A stretch of 64,000 nucleotides of DNA from Gigantopelta aegis (Eukaryota; Mollusca; Gastropoda; Neomphalida; Peltospiridae): contig NC_054701.1 of assembly GCF_016097555.1 (NCBI RefSeq), forward strand, positions 30,746,707-30,810,706, in the 5' to 3' direction. The number at the start of each line of letters is the position of its first letter. Within the stretch, counting starts at the first letter, position 1. The translations under genes and the position numbers were made by a program. The notes beneath the pieces were generated by a model that was not told the origin of the DNA, searched no databases, and was given only the letters and a program-made list of their open reading frames with translations. Shown here one piece after another: positions 11,153 through 21,949 of this stretch.

Positions 11153-11686
11153 GAAAAGTCCATCTTTCAGCATCCTGAGGTATGTTTACAAAAAGGTAGT
11201 ACTAAACCAAATAACTTCCGGCTGGGTCAAAGTTCGAGGTGCACCCAACTTTTGATAGAGAAGTTAACACCACCAGTCCTGTGATTGGTGATAAATGTGA
11301 GTGTGTTGGTTGTAAAAAAAATTAGTTTCATCTGGGCAAAAGATGTATGCAATTTTATTTCATCTAGTTCCACTGTGTAAAGTAGCCATGTGCTTGAAAC
11401 ATGTATGGGGTACCTGTAAAAAAAAAAGTACTCAATTATTTTCCGGAACTAGGGTAGTCATAGACGCTACCCGTTATCTCTTAAATGACCCCCATTGTTT
11501 TCTAATTCACTTTAAGGGTGACGTCTGGTAGTATAAATAATTTATATCTGTCGTGTTTATGTCGATTGATACGCTGCAAGTAGGAGTTTTAGCCACATAT
11601 GTTACTATTGTCGTCTATGTGATTTGATTTGGTACATGTAGTACACACCCTATAGTAAAATAATATTCCACTGATGTCTAGCAAGG

Positions 11687-11986
11687 GGGGGGGGGGGGGG
11701 GGGGGGGGGGCGGGACGTAGCTTAATGCGCGGTCTGTTTGGGATCGATCCCCGTCGGGCTATTTCTCATTCCAGCCAGTGCACCTCGATTGGCATATCAA
11801 AGGCCATGGTATCCTATCTGTGAGATGGTGCATATAAAAGATCCCTTGCTACTAATGGCAAAATGTAGCGGGTTTCCTCTCTAAGACTATATATCGCAAT
11901 TACCGAATGTTTGACATCCAATAGCTGATGATTAATACATCAATGTGCTCTAGTGGTGTCGTTAAACAAAACAAAGAAACTTTATA
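11687..11986 (+). mobile_element. SINE (family 1) with a poly-G 5' extension
   Basis: About 24 G precede the head CGGGACGTAGCTTAATGCGC; core and type A tail follow. It lies after gene 1 exon 2. Confidence 0.8.
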
Positions 11987-12175
11987 ATCTAATTGGCAAT
12001 CACTCCTTAAGAGTTCATTGTTGTTAGACTCTACCTCATGGAAAAGGACTGTCCCATTCAATCGAAATCACGTTTTGAAAATACCTATATGATGTAAACC
12101 ACATTTCATAGACAATAGTAAGGTGAGTGGCTGATTAACACACACAATAGATATAAATACTACAATCCCTCATCC

Positions 12176-12572
12176 TTAAAGGGACACACCCTAGTTTTTA
12201 AACACTAAGGCATATTTTTCACTTAGACCCTAGTTTCAACCCGTAAAAATTGACACTAAATTTGGTTAATTTACAAACCTGTAACAAATTTGGATACAAC
12301 AGAGTGAAACAAGAGTCTGTGACGTTGAAATACCCTTAAAATATTCTAAAACGCGACTACATAACCGTTGCTTCTCAGACGCACGTGCGTTTCTAAAAAT
12401 ATCAAAAATGCATTTTGTGGTATTAGAAACATCAGGATGACCAGAAACACTTCGGTTTTATGGAAATGGATAATAATAAAATATAAGTAATGTTTGATTT
12501 CAGTGATCATAATTGGCTCTAACAGTGAAAAATATGTCTTGGTGTTTAAAAACTAGGACATGTCCCTTTAAA
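12176..12572. mobile_element. MITE family A, complete copy
   Basis: Ends TTAAAGGGACACACCCTAG and, inverted, TTTAAAGGGACATGTCCTAG; internal CAGACGCACGTGCGTTTCT. Flanks resemble TTAA. Other copies at 20805, 23304 and 47581. Confidence 0.75.
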
Positions 12573-12859
12573 GTAAATCAGAACATGGGGGAGGGGTATG
12601 CTCTTAGTTGTAGACATGATGGGAAACGTCTTTGACTGCCTTAGTTTCGCTGAAAAATGGTCATCCCAAGTTTAGTTGGATCCCGCACATCAGATGAAAT
12701 CAAATTACAATGATTTACGGGTCAGATGAAACAACGTTTTATAACATCTCATCAAAGGCATATGTGTTCTATTTTATGTGTTCTTTAAAGGTAGGTGCAC
12801 TTCGAACTTTGATCCAATCAGATCCTATATGCTACACTGTCTACACAAGTCTTACAGGT

Positions 12860-12927
12860 TCCCCAACCTGTTCACTGCCTATGTTCTGGGGGCAATAAAT
12901 CTTTAAAAAAAAAAAAAAAAAAAAAAA
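12860..12927 (+). mobile_element. Very short 5'-truncated LINE tail with poly(A)
   Basis: A 40-bp body with GGGGGCAATAAATCTTT and a run of about 25 A, flanked by the duplication AGTCTTACAGGT (12848-12859 and 12929-12940). Confidence 0.75.
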
Positions 12928-13594
12928 AAGTCTTACAGGTGTAAAACTCGCCTCACCATGATATACTATCAGTGACTAATGCAAAATACAAACACAACGC
13001 GTTTTTTTTTTCCATACTGTGGAATTTAGTACAAGTTATTTATTTCTGAGCCGATTATTTTCTAAATTGCACACACACCAGTTTTTGTTTTTCGTTATTT
13101 CCAAAACACTTTTACTTTTGTACTTACGTCAAACCAAACTGAAATTATTTACACACAAAAAACCCACATTTTTGTAAGAGGCTGGGACGGACTAAAGACA
13201 AAATGCTCCATACATACATATATAATGTGGGTTGGCCCCTCAATATGCCCCCCCCCCCCCCCTCCCCCCAATATAAAATCATATACGCCAGTGACACGAA
13301 CCGATCAACTTCTCCTGAACACACAACCCTGACAGTACGGTTGTATGCCCAGAGTGCTTGAACAGTATCAGCACGGACATAAATTATGATTAGCCTCATC
13401 GATTAAATATCATTTTAGCTTTGGTTCAGTGAAAATGAACCATTGCTCACCTTATAAAGAGCATGGATATTATTTTAATGAGTGTTCATCAGTTGCTTAT
13501 CACACTTCAACCCTCATATTAAAACGACCTGTGTTCAGCAGCCATGTTCCAAGAGACCACCTGTTTATACTTCACTGTGTAGCGCCTTTACACT

Positions 13595-13600
13595 AAATAT

Positions 13601-13687
<87 letters not shown>

Positions 13688-13758
13688 ATGAGAGAGAGAG
13701 AGAGGAGAGAGAGGGGGGTGAGAGAGAAATAGAAGATACACAGAGAGAGAGAGAGATG

Positions 13759-13806
<48 letters not shown>

Positions 13807-13826
13807 GTGAAAGAAATAGAATATAC

Positions 13827-13892
<66 letters not shown>

Positions 13893-13898
13893 GGGGAG

Positions 13899-13982
<84 letters not shown>
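13595..13982. repeat. (CA)n then (GA)n satellite-like block
   Basis: About 390 bp of near-pure dinucleotides; open frames here are artefacts. Confidence 0.95.
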
Positions 13983-13984
<2 letters not shown>

Positions 13985-14472
13985 AAGCTATCTTAAAGCT
14001 ACGATAAAACCGTAAAACCCTCGTAAGCGCTGACGTCACAACGACGCATGCCATAGCCTACAACGATCTTGCGATGTCGTAGCGCTAAATATCTTCGAAG
14101 ATCTGGGTCCTGGAACTTACTTTAGCACCACTTAGTTTTGACCACATAACTTGTACTGTACACGTATGTTAGTGTGACTATGTCTTTGATACAAAACACT
14201 GAAATTAATGTACTGTGTTCTCTGATGACATCGAAAAAGATGGACAGCAATTAATACTGTCGTTACATCAATATTTAATGTATTCTAGGCAGAAAGGACA
14301 GACATCACATTTATAAATAATTAATTTATTAATGTCAATTCGGTAAATACTCAACATATACAAAACATGTAAAAAATGTCAATACCTGGCAATACTCCAG
14401 TCAGTACGAACAACTGTTTCTAGGCGCGTTTCTGCTTGCAGTACAATTTAAATGATGCTTAATTAATGTCCA

Positions 14473-14580
14473 GGGCCCCGTTCCACGAAGCAATCTTAGC
14501 CCTAAGATTACCGTAACTGCACAGCTAACATATGCATTTAAGGTGATCTTAGCGCTAAGATCGTTTTGTGGAACGGGGCG
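14473..14580. mobile_element. Palindromic MITE, copy 1
   Basis: GGGCCCCGTTCCACGAAGCA ... and its inverse GATCGTTTTGTGGAACGGGG; the second copy is at 35775-35883. Confidence 0.7.
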
Positions 14581-14611
14581 CAGGTGTATATTATTCATCC
14601 ACGTGTATTTC

Positions 14612-14890
14612 GAAATGTAGCCCAGTGGTAGAGCGGTCGTCTGAGCTACGATTGGTAGAAAAATCGATCGCCTTCTATGTCCTCACATTTTTCCACATCC
14701 CAACCAGTGCAGAGGTTTTGATATCTTTTATTTGCACCATCCCACAGACAGGGAAAAACATACCACGGCATTTGATATATTAGTCATGGTGGACTGGATG
14801 GGACGAGAAATAGCCCAATGAGCCCACCGACGGGGATGGATCCTAGATCGATCGCGCTTCTGGCGATCCCTTTACCACTGGGCTACGTCT
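14612..14890. mobile_element. Two SINE (family 1) pieces in opposite orientation
   Basis: A plus-strand head (AGCCCAGTGGTAGAGCGGTC, to about 14710) abuts a minus-strand core and head (ACCATCCCACAGACAGG to CACTGGGCTACGTCT). Confidence 0.65.
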
Positions 14891-14948
14891 ATAATTGTGA
14901 TATATTATAAACTAGCATGTATATATGTTTACTCAATATTTTTTTCAG

Positions 14949-15060
14949 GATTTGATGTTCATCCAGACTGGATACTGGCGCGTGTTTACAAGACGATTTC
15001 AACAAAATAAGATGGAGTACTATAAAAAGTTTAACTTAAAAACTATCCTTTAAAACAGAC
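14949..15060 (+). other. Possible 3'UTR exon of gene 1
   Basis: A good acceptor (ATATTTTTTTCAG) ends at 14948 and would suit the orphan GTATGT donor at 11180. No coding continuation and no clear AATAAA just after. Weak; the end coordinate is nominal. Confidence 0.2.
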
Positions 15061-15235
15061 AATAACATAACACCAATGTTAAAGAAAGTTACTTATTATT
15101 CTCATGTCAGTATGTTACTTGTTTATTAAAAATACCAATAATTGTTGTTGTGTTCTTCAAATCGCAAAACCATAAAACTGATACTTCAACAAAACCAGCT
15201 CTGAGTGTTCTGTTTTATCACTTTAATGTGTTTGA

Positions 15236-15480
15236 TAGTTTGTTTTGTTTAACGACACCACTAGAGCACATTTATTTATTCATCATCGGCTATTGGATGT
15301 CAAGGATTTGGTAATTTTGTAATATAGTCTTAGAGAGAAAACCCGCTAAATTTTTCCATTAGTAGCAAGGGATCTTTTATATGCACCATCCCACAGACAG
15401 GATAGCACATACCACGACCTTTGATATATCAGTCGTGGTGCACTGGCTGTAACGAAAAATAGCCCAGTGGGCCCCCGCAT
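15236..15480 (-). mobile_element. SINE (family 1), head missing
   Basis: TTGTTTTGTTTAACGACACC to CACTGGCTGTAACG on the minus strand. Confidence 0.8.
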
Positions 15481-15486
15481 CATAGG

Positions 15487-15800
15487 TGATTGTAAGATGT
15501 TTTCGACTGATAGAGAATTTTTAACAATTCAAATTACATATTAAATACATTTTCTTGTTTAAAATGTCAGTGTCTGAATACAGAATGTGTTTTCTGTTAT
15601 TATATCCTGTTGTTTGTAGTAGCCCAAATCGTATTTTACCTCCAACTAATTTCGTAGGTACGAATTATTTTTTATATTAAGAAATAAAATGAAATTTAAG
15701 CTCGTACTAACATTAAGACAACCAAAAACATATTCTATATACAGAAACTGATATTCCAAACAATACACTGTATTCAAGATGTAAGCTATTTTGTTAAAAA
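15487..15800. mobile_element. MITE family B, degenerate copy
   Basis: TAAGATGTTTTCGACTGATA, GAAATAAAATGAAATTTAAG and CAGAAACTGATATTCC blocks match the copy at 44166-44525. Confidence 0.55.
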
Positions 15801-16047
15801 GATGTATTTTTTTGGAAATATGTTTCAATGGTTGGAAACTTCGGGTAGTTCCTTTCAAGGGCATTATCATCCAGTGTCCCATGGTTTGTGGAAATAAGAA
15901 AACTGGAACAAAGGCATGGCTGCGTTCAGCCAGACCGAGCCAAAAAAAACACATGCTGAACGCAACCAAGATTTTGAGTGGTTACTGTATTCTGACATCA
16001 GTTTATTTGATTTAAACTGTCATTCAGTCAGACATAACAAACCGTGT

Positions 16048-16960
16048 GCAGCGTAAGGCCCAAAACACACCGAATAGTGTTGGAAAGACGTCATGGCTGG
16101 TGTATTTTGATGTCTGGGTTACTGGGTCTATGACTGATAAGTGTTATCTGTCTGTCTGTCTGTCTATATGTCTGTCTGGCTATCTATCTATCTATCTATC
16201 TATCTGTCTCTCTGTATGTCTGTCTAGATATATGTTTACCTGCCTGCCTGCTTGCCTGTCTGCCTGCCTATCCGCCCGTCCGCCCATCCATCCATCCATC
16301 TATTTATATACAAATGTAAACGTAGGGCTGGAACATTATGCAGCTGCCAGTCTGGCAGTGACAGAATACATGTATAGTACATGTTCTGTGTCGTCTTTTG
16401 CCCGATCTCAGAGCTGTCAACCTGTGGCAATTCTTAGGCGTGAGAAAATTAGAAGTCAGGGTCCAGGGACTGCAGGCTCTTGGTCGAGTCCAGGGCGAAG
16501 TTTTTTTGTTGTTGTTTATTTAAGTCCAAAATGGAAATCGAGCGAGTGCAAGTTTTACTAATTAATACGGTTAATGTTAAACCATACACGTCGGTCATTG
16601 GTAGCACCCGCGAGTGATTGTTGGTATTGAACCGAGGGTAGGTTCGATATGCTAATCGGTAACGAATTCAGAGACCCTGCATAATCAGCATATAATTCCA
16701 TCCAGCTCTAAAATAAGCCACGATTATAAAATATTTCTATTTTTAGTAAAAGCGTGAGATTATAGTAACGTTGCGTGAGAGCGTGATGTTTGTTGCAAAT
16801 GCGTGAGACTCACGCCAAATGCGTGAGACTCACGCCAAATGCATGAGAGTTGACAGGTATGCGATCTGTAGTTCGCCCCAGTATAGATGCGATGTGTTTT
16901 GTCACATTTGATTTAGTGCGGTTCTTTTTCGACTAAGTACCACTCATCGTAACAAGACCC
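16048..16960. repeat. Dispersed repeat D, copy 1, interrupted
   Basis: GGCCCAAAACACACCGAA, GCTGGTGTATTTTGA, GCAGCTGCCAGTCTGGCAGT and TTTTGTCACATTTGATT recur in order at 23985-24370. A CTGT/CTAT tetramer run (16138-16225) and a 453-bp insertion interrupt it. Confidence 0.6.
16409..16861. mobile_element. 453-bp insertion with inverted ends inside repeat D
   Basis: Left end CAGAGCTGTCAACCTGTGGC; right end, inverted, CATACCTGTCAACTCTCATG; CGATCT on both sides (16403-16408, 16862-16867). The copy of repeat D at 24.26 kb lacks it. Confidence 0.6.
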
Positions 16961-17329
16961 AGACCCAGCTTCGGAGTGTTTCGGGACTGGCAACATCGAT
17001 AAGAGTGTCAGCAACCATTACAATTGTTGTTACAAAATATATGGCCAAACATCACAATAAATGCATGTAGTTCACAGGATAGAAAATAGTCGTCTTCACG
17101 AACGCAACAGGTTTGCATTTACGTGGAGGGAAGGGTCTTGAGCGTCCCCTACTTTTTGCTTCATATTTTCACAAATGTTTTTGGTGAATAATAATACAAT
17201 TTTAAAAATACATTTTACATTACGTATTTGTTAAAGGGACGTCCGCCATTCGATACCTTTACACACCTTCTGAGTTTTTACATTCCGTTTTAATCTTCTA
17301 TCTTATTTCATTTCATTTCAACTTATTTT

Positions 17330-17575
17330 CGTGTTTATGTTTAATTATGGTTCAAGCACGCTGTCCTGGACACACAACTCAATTATCTGGATGTCTGTCC
17401 AAGACAGTGGGTTAGTTGTTGGTGATTAGTGAGAGAGAAGAGGGTGTAGTGGTCTTACACCTACCCACCGAGTTGTTAAAACTCGCTCTGGGTGAGGTCC
17501 GGTACCGGGCTGCGAACTCAGTACCTACCAGCCTTATGTCCGATGGCTTAAACACGACACCACCGAGGCCGGTTT
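17330..17575 (-). mobile_element. SINE (family 2), nearly complete
   Basis: Minus strand: GGTTCAAGCACGCTGTCCTG to CACGACACCACCGAGGCCGG. Confidence 0.8.
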
Positions 17576-17606
17576 TCATCTTAACAATTCCTTTCAAAAT
17601 CGGAAA

Positions 17607-17923
17607 GGATGGGATCTAGCTCAGTGGGTAGTGCGCTCGCCTGAACTGCTTGGGTCAAAGCGTGGAATCCCTCGGTGGACTCATTCTCTGACTGTTGTTT
17701 TCGTCCCAACCAGTACCTCACGACTGGGATATTAAAAGTATGTGGAATGTGTTGTCCTGTCTGTGGGGGAAAATGCACATAAAAGATCCCCAGCTGCTAT
17801 TGGACACATGTAGAGGGTTTCCTCTAAAGACTATGTGTCAGAATTACCAAATGTTTGACATCCAATAGCCGATGATTGATTAATCACTGTGCTCTAGTGG
17901 TGTCGTTAAACAAAACAAACTTC
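17607..17923 (+). mobile_element. SINE (family 1), complete
   Basis: Head GGATCTAGCTCAGTGGGTAG, core CACATAAAAGATCCCCAGCT, type A tail. Confidence 0.8.
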
Positions 17924-18312
17924 TTCTTTTTCAGTCTGGACATAAACTATTTCAACGACGTTAACTTACGGGGTGTGTGGTGTGATTTTAATATTTAACT
18001 ACAGGGCATCTGACTTGTGCCCTCTTCACCCACCGTCCGAAAGACAATGCCTCCTCCACTATTTAGACTGTGCCACTCTCCCCAACTCCAGATATCATTC
18101 CTATACGCGTGCTACGAGATATCGGACCAAACACTAGACATCGCTTTGTGTCAAACAACGAAAGGAACTTTTTATATATCGAAACCTCAGCACATTTAAA
18201 ACCACGATTCTTTGGTGTTTAACATACGGATATTTTGACAGAAAGAGAAGAAACCCGCCTTTATATACACTTTCTCGTAGATGGGACAGTCGTGTAAGCG
18301 TAAGAGATGGGG

Positions 18313-18321
18313 ATCTCTCTC

Positions 18322-18404
<83 letters not shown>
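18313..18404. repeat. (CT)n microsatellite
   Basis: About 90 bp of nearly pure CT; a type B SINE tail follows at 18404-18530. Confidence 0.9.
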
Positions 18405-18405
<1 letters not shown>

Positions 18406-18785
18406 GCCCATTGCGTGACAGCAGTTTGTTTCCTCTCTCATTATCCGTTTTATACTTAACCATCTCCAACACCATATATCCATAATTAAGATGTCTTGAG
18501 TGTGTCGATAAATGAAAACAAATATCTGTTTTCCTACCGGCCTCGGTGGCGCAGTGGTTAAGCCATCGGACAACAGGCTGGTAGGTACAGGGTTCGCAGC
18601 CCGGTACTGGCTCCAACCCAGAGCGAGTTCTTAAGGGCTCAGTGGGTAGGTGTAAGGCCACTACACCCTCTTCTCTCTCTCACTAACCACTAACAAACTA
18701 ACTACTAACCTACTGTCCTGGACAGATAGCTGAGGTGTGTGCCCATGACAGCGTGCTTGAACCTTGCACAAAAATAAGTTGAAAT
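18404..18785 (+). mobile_element. SINE tail B fragment (18404-18530) and complete SINE family 2 (18534-18785)
   Basis: The family 2 copy has the tRNA-like head CCGGCCTCGGTGGCGCAGTG, then GGGTTCGCAGCCCGGTAC and the body GTAGGTGTAAGGCCACTACA to GCGTGCTTGAACCTTGCAC. Confidence 0.8.
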
Positions 18786-19436
18786 CAAATCTGTTTTCCT
18801 TCCATTTAGAAATGCATAGTGATTCGTTTGAAACCTTATATAGCTGTTTGGTAGTAATATAAATATTAATAAGCGTAGATATGATAAAAGCTATTAATAA
18901 TAACACAAATGAACTTTCGCTTGTTAGATACATTTAAAACAACTCATTGTGAGATAAATGGTATCTAACGGCCACTCATGTATTATTCTCTATGCATATT
19001 ACACTAGTCATTGGTGTTTACATGGTATCTATATATGAAATGTATATGGAGTATGGAATATCAGTCATAGAATATTTTGAAGAATCTCATGGATATGCTT
19101 TGAGCAGGAAATCAATTTGTGTATTATAACGAAAATTTTAAAACAAAAGAGAATGAGGTTTGAAAGAAACTGGGCTGGAAGGCGGGACACGAGAAAGAAA
19201 GAGGAAGGAATGATGTCTCAAACTTCGTAATGAAGTTAAGTACAGTTAGTGTACGTGTATGTGTCACTATACACATCGGTACACGTACACATACAACATA
19301 GGAACCGCCACCTCGCTTTAGTTCATTCATCAGTTACATATGAGGGTATTAATTTCAAGCAACATCATGTCAGCTTAATTTACTGTTATAAGTATTTCAA
19401 ATCGACCAGCGGAAGCAGTAGTAATATATAATCAGT

Positions 19437-20270
19437 CCATTAAAACTTTCAGAATTATATGGCATTTTGCTTCCACTACCTTCAAATGTCGGAAATTTCG
19501 TAAAACTGCCATAACAAAAATCAAGCTATTATATATTTTAATTTGGAACTATTTGACTAAACATGTTGTTTTCATCTTATATTTACCTAGACGTATACAA
19601 TTTTTTTTTAAACCTAATTTTTATAGAAATAAGAGAGAAGTATGACCAAAGAAAATGGACCAATTTTAAGCGTCGGTAACACAGTGTGACATTTTGACCT
19701 CTGGTGACCTAGCTAATCAACTAACCATGTAGAAATTCAGATAAATGATTACCCCATGTTATCACCTTCAATTTGAGTGGTACTATATAATACTACCGTT
19801 AAGACTTTTAGAGTTATATGGCATTATGTTTCTCCTACCCTGGGAACCAGTTAACTAAATCTGTTGTTTTCCTCTTCCATGTACACAGAAGTATTCAGAA
19901 ATAGTTTAAAAGATTTGATAAACCACATTTTACAGAAATGAGAGAGATGTTTGACACAAAAATGGCCCAGATTTTAAGAGCCGGTTCAAAATGGTGACCT
20001 TTTGACCTCTGCTGACCTAATTAAAATATTTATATTGGCAGAAATTTTATAAATATGTAGTAGATACTAGTAGCATTAATATGTTATTCTATCTTGTATA
20101 TTGACTGAACTACATAATTACAGTTATCCCTACCCCTAATTCCTTCATGGCACAGATTGCAACACTGTTATTAAAAATATCAAATGTTTTAAAAATCGGA
20201 ATAAATTTGGCAACTAAGAAACCCCATTTCACAAACTACATATATCAGGGTATTCAAAAATACCCTCAGA
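19437..20270. repeat. Tandem repeat (period about 355 bp), relic related to the Academ-like inverted repeat
   Basis: Two units, near 19437 and 19793, and part of a third share TTATATGGCATT, TTCCACTACC or TTCTCCTACC and TTTTGACCTCTG(G/C)TGACCT. Both the block order and the sequences GAGTGGT and TTTTGACCTCTG.TGACCT resemble the repeat at 58588-58693 read on the minus strand. No coding sequence is left. Confidence 0.5.
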
Positions 20271-20339
20271 CCTTTTGGGTTAAATACACCCTCCCCCCCC
20301 CCCCCCCCCCCCCCCCACACACACACACTCTTGGATTAA

Positions 20340-20430
20340 TATGTCAAAATTACCAAATGTCTGACATCCAATAGCCGATGATTAATAAATCAATGTACTC
20401 TAGTGGTGAATTTTAACAAAACAAACTTCG
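20340..20430 (+). mobile_element. SINE tail A fragment
   Basis: CATCCAATAGCCGATGATTA to AACAAAACAAACTTCG, after a poly-C/(CA)n run. Confidence 0.7.
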
Positions 20431-20804
20431 TTATCATCAACTATACTGCTTTCTATATCCTCCCTCTGGACAATGAGAAATGTTGTACAAGTAACCTTTT
20501 CAAAAGTATTGCTTAATGAGTCAAAACTGTAACCTTTTACACTTCTTTGTTTTAAATACCAACCATGCTAGATGATGTGTAGCCCTCTGAGTTGATCTGA
20601 GACCTGAATACACCATGAAGACTATATCTGAAGCTGAAATCAATTCAAAGGTAATAGTTTGTGCAGGTGTAAGGTTGTGTATTTGCATTATAAAAAAATA
20701 ATGAATAATGAAATAAAAGAAAAACTGAAAACCCCCACAAACAACCCAGTCCCCTAATGTCAGAAAATGACTGACGAGAAACAAAGAATCTAATTTCATT
20801 AGCA

Positions 20805-21149
20805 TTAAAGGTGCAGACCCTAGTTTTAAGCCGTAAAAAAGGGACACTAAGTTTAGTTAATTTACAAACCTATAACTCATTTGGATAAAGTTACAATAGA
20901 GTGAAAGAAGGGTATGTGACGTTAAAAGGGGAAATATCATTAAAAATAGACTAGAACTCGAATCAATAAACCGCTACTTCTCAGATGCACGTGCGTTTTT
21001 TAAAATATAAAAAATGCAATTTTGTGGTATTAGAAACACCAGGGTGACCAGCAACACTTTGGTCGTACGGAAATGAATAATCTAAGCAATAAAATACAAG
21101 TAATGTTTGATTTTAGTGATCACAAACGGCTCCAATAGTGTCCCTTTAA
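20805..21149. mobile_element. MITE family A copy
   Basis: TTAAAGGTGCAGACCCTAG to AGTGTCCCTTTAA with internal CAGATGCACGTGCG. Confidence 0.7.
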
Positions 21150-21186
21150 GATTTGTGATTCGTTTGTGTTAGATCCATAAATACCA

Positions 21187-21672
21187 AGGGCCAGTTGTTC
21201 AAACATTAATTAGCTTAACCAACGATTAACGAAACTTTTCAAAACCAAGGACTGAATACAGACAAATTAAATAATAACTTGATTTAGAACAAGAGTTATC
21301 CATACATCTTTCCAACAAGTTTATTTTGCATTTGTGAAACAGTAATTAAAAGGAGTGCTGCTACTTTACAATCATTTAATATGTTAAACACTGTACATAA
21401 GTGAGAGAAAAAAAATATATCTCACATTAATGGAACAGAAATAATGAACATAGATACATATAAACATAGTTTATAGTTTTATGGGGTTAACAGAGAAGCT
21501 AGAAATAATAGAAATAAAGAGAAGGAAGGAGAGAAAGAAAGAAGAAAGAAAGATTGAAGGAAAGAAAAAGTAAATTAATTTTAAAAATAAATTTCAAAGT
21601 AGAAAAGGAAAACATTAATTAGACTAACATATATGTAAGATTAATTTAACTATGCTTTGACCAACTGGGGCC
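21187..21672. mobile_element. Short inverted-repeat element
   Basis: AGGGCCAGTTGTTCAAAC at the left and TTTGACCAACTGGGGCC at the right pair as inverted repeats; AT-rich, no coding. Ends 180 bp before the gene 2 TATA box. Confidence 0.45.
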
Positions 21673-21852
21673 AGATATTTACCCGTGATCATTGCTCTTG
21701 TTACAACAGAAATAACTGTTTGATAACAAGTGGTGCTCTATTGCAGTGTTAAAAGGTTACGTGATATCAACGCCATTGTGTAGTGGAAAACTGGGTTATC
21801 CTCCCCTAGCCCGTCAATTAAAGACAATCACGTTTAAGTAAACATGGAATGG

Positions 21853-21868
21853 TATATATATATATATA
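21853..21868 (+). promoter_or_regulatory. Putative TATA box of gene 2
   Basis: A TATATATATATATATA run ends about 36 bp before the start codon, at the spacing expected for a TATA element and a very short 5'UTR. Confidence 0.45.
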
Positions 21869-21903
21869 CAAGAGGTTTATGCAGTACTTCATAACAACAC
21901 CCA

Positions 21904-21949
21904 ATGGCTTGTTTCCAAATAACTTTAATCTGTGGACTGGCATTATTAC
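21904..21949 (+). CDS. Gene 2 exon 1 (start of signal peptide)
   Basis: ATG in the context CCCAATGG, 15 codons plus one base, then a GTGAGTAT donor. Joining to 26936 completes a Leu codon and a continuous hydrophobic core. A (TA)n TATA-like box lies just upstream. Confidence 0.75.

Noticed and set aside
10785-11173. Other open frames over gene 1 exon 2 (plus frame 2 and minus strand)
   Set aside because: They arise from the GC-rich repeat; only the chosen frame continues the signal peptide in phase.
13482-13986. Arg/Glu-repeat and Thr/His-repeat frames
   Set aside because: Pure (CA)n and (GA)n DNA; the same applies to 18134-18661, 46176-46434 and 53206-53784.
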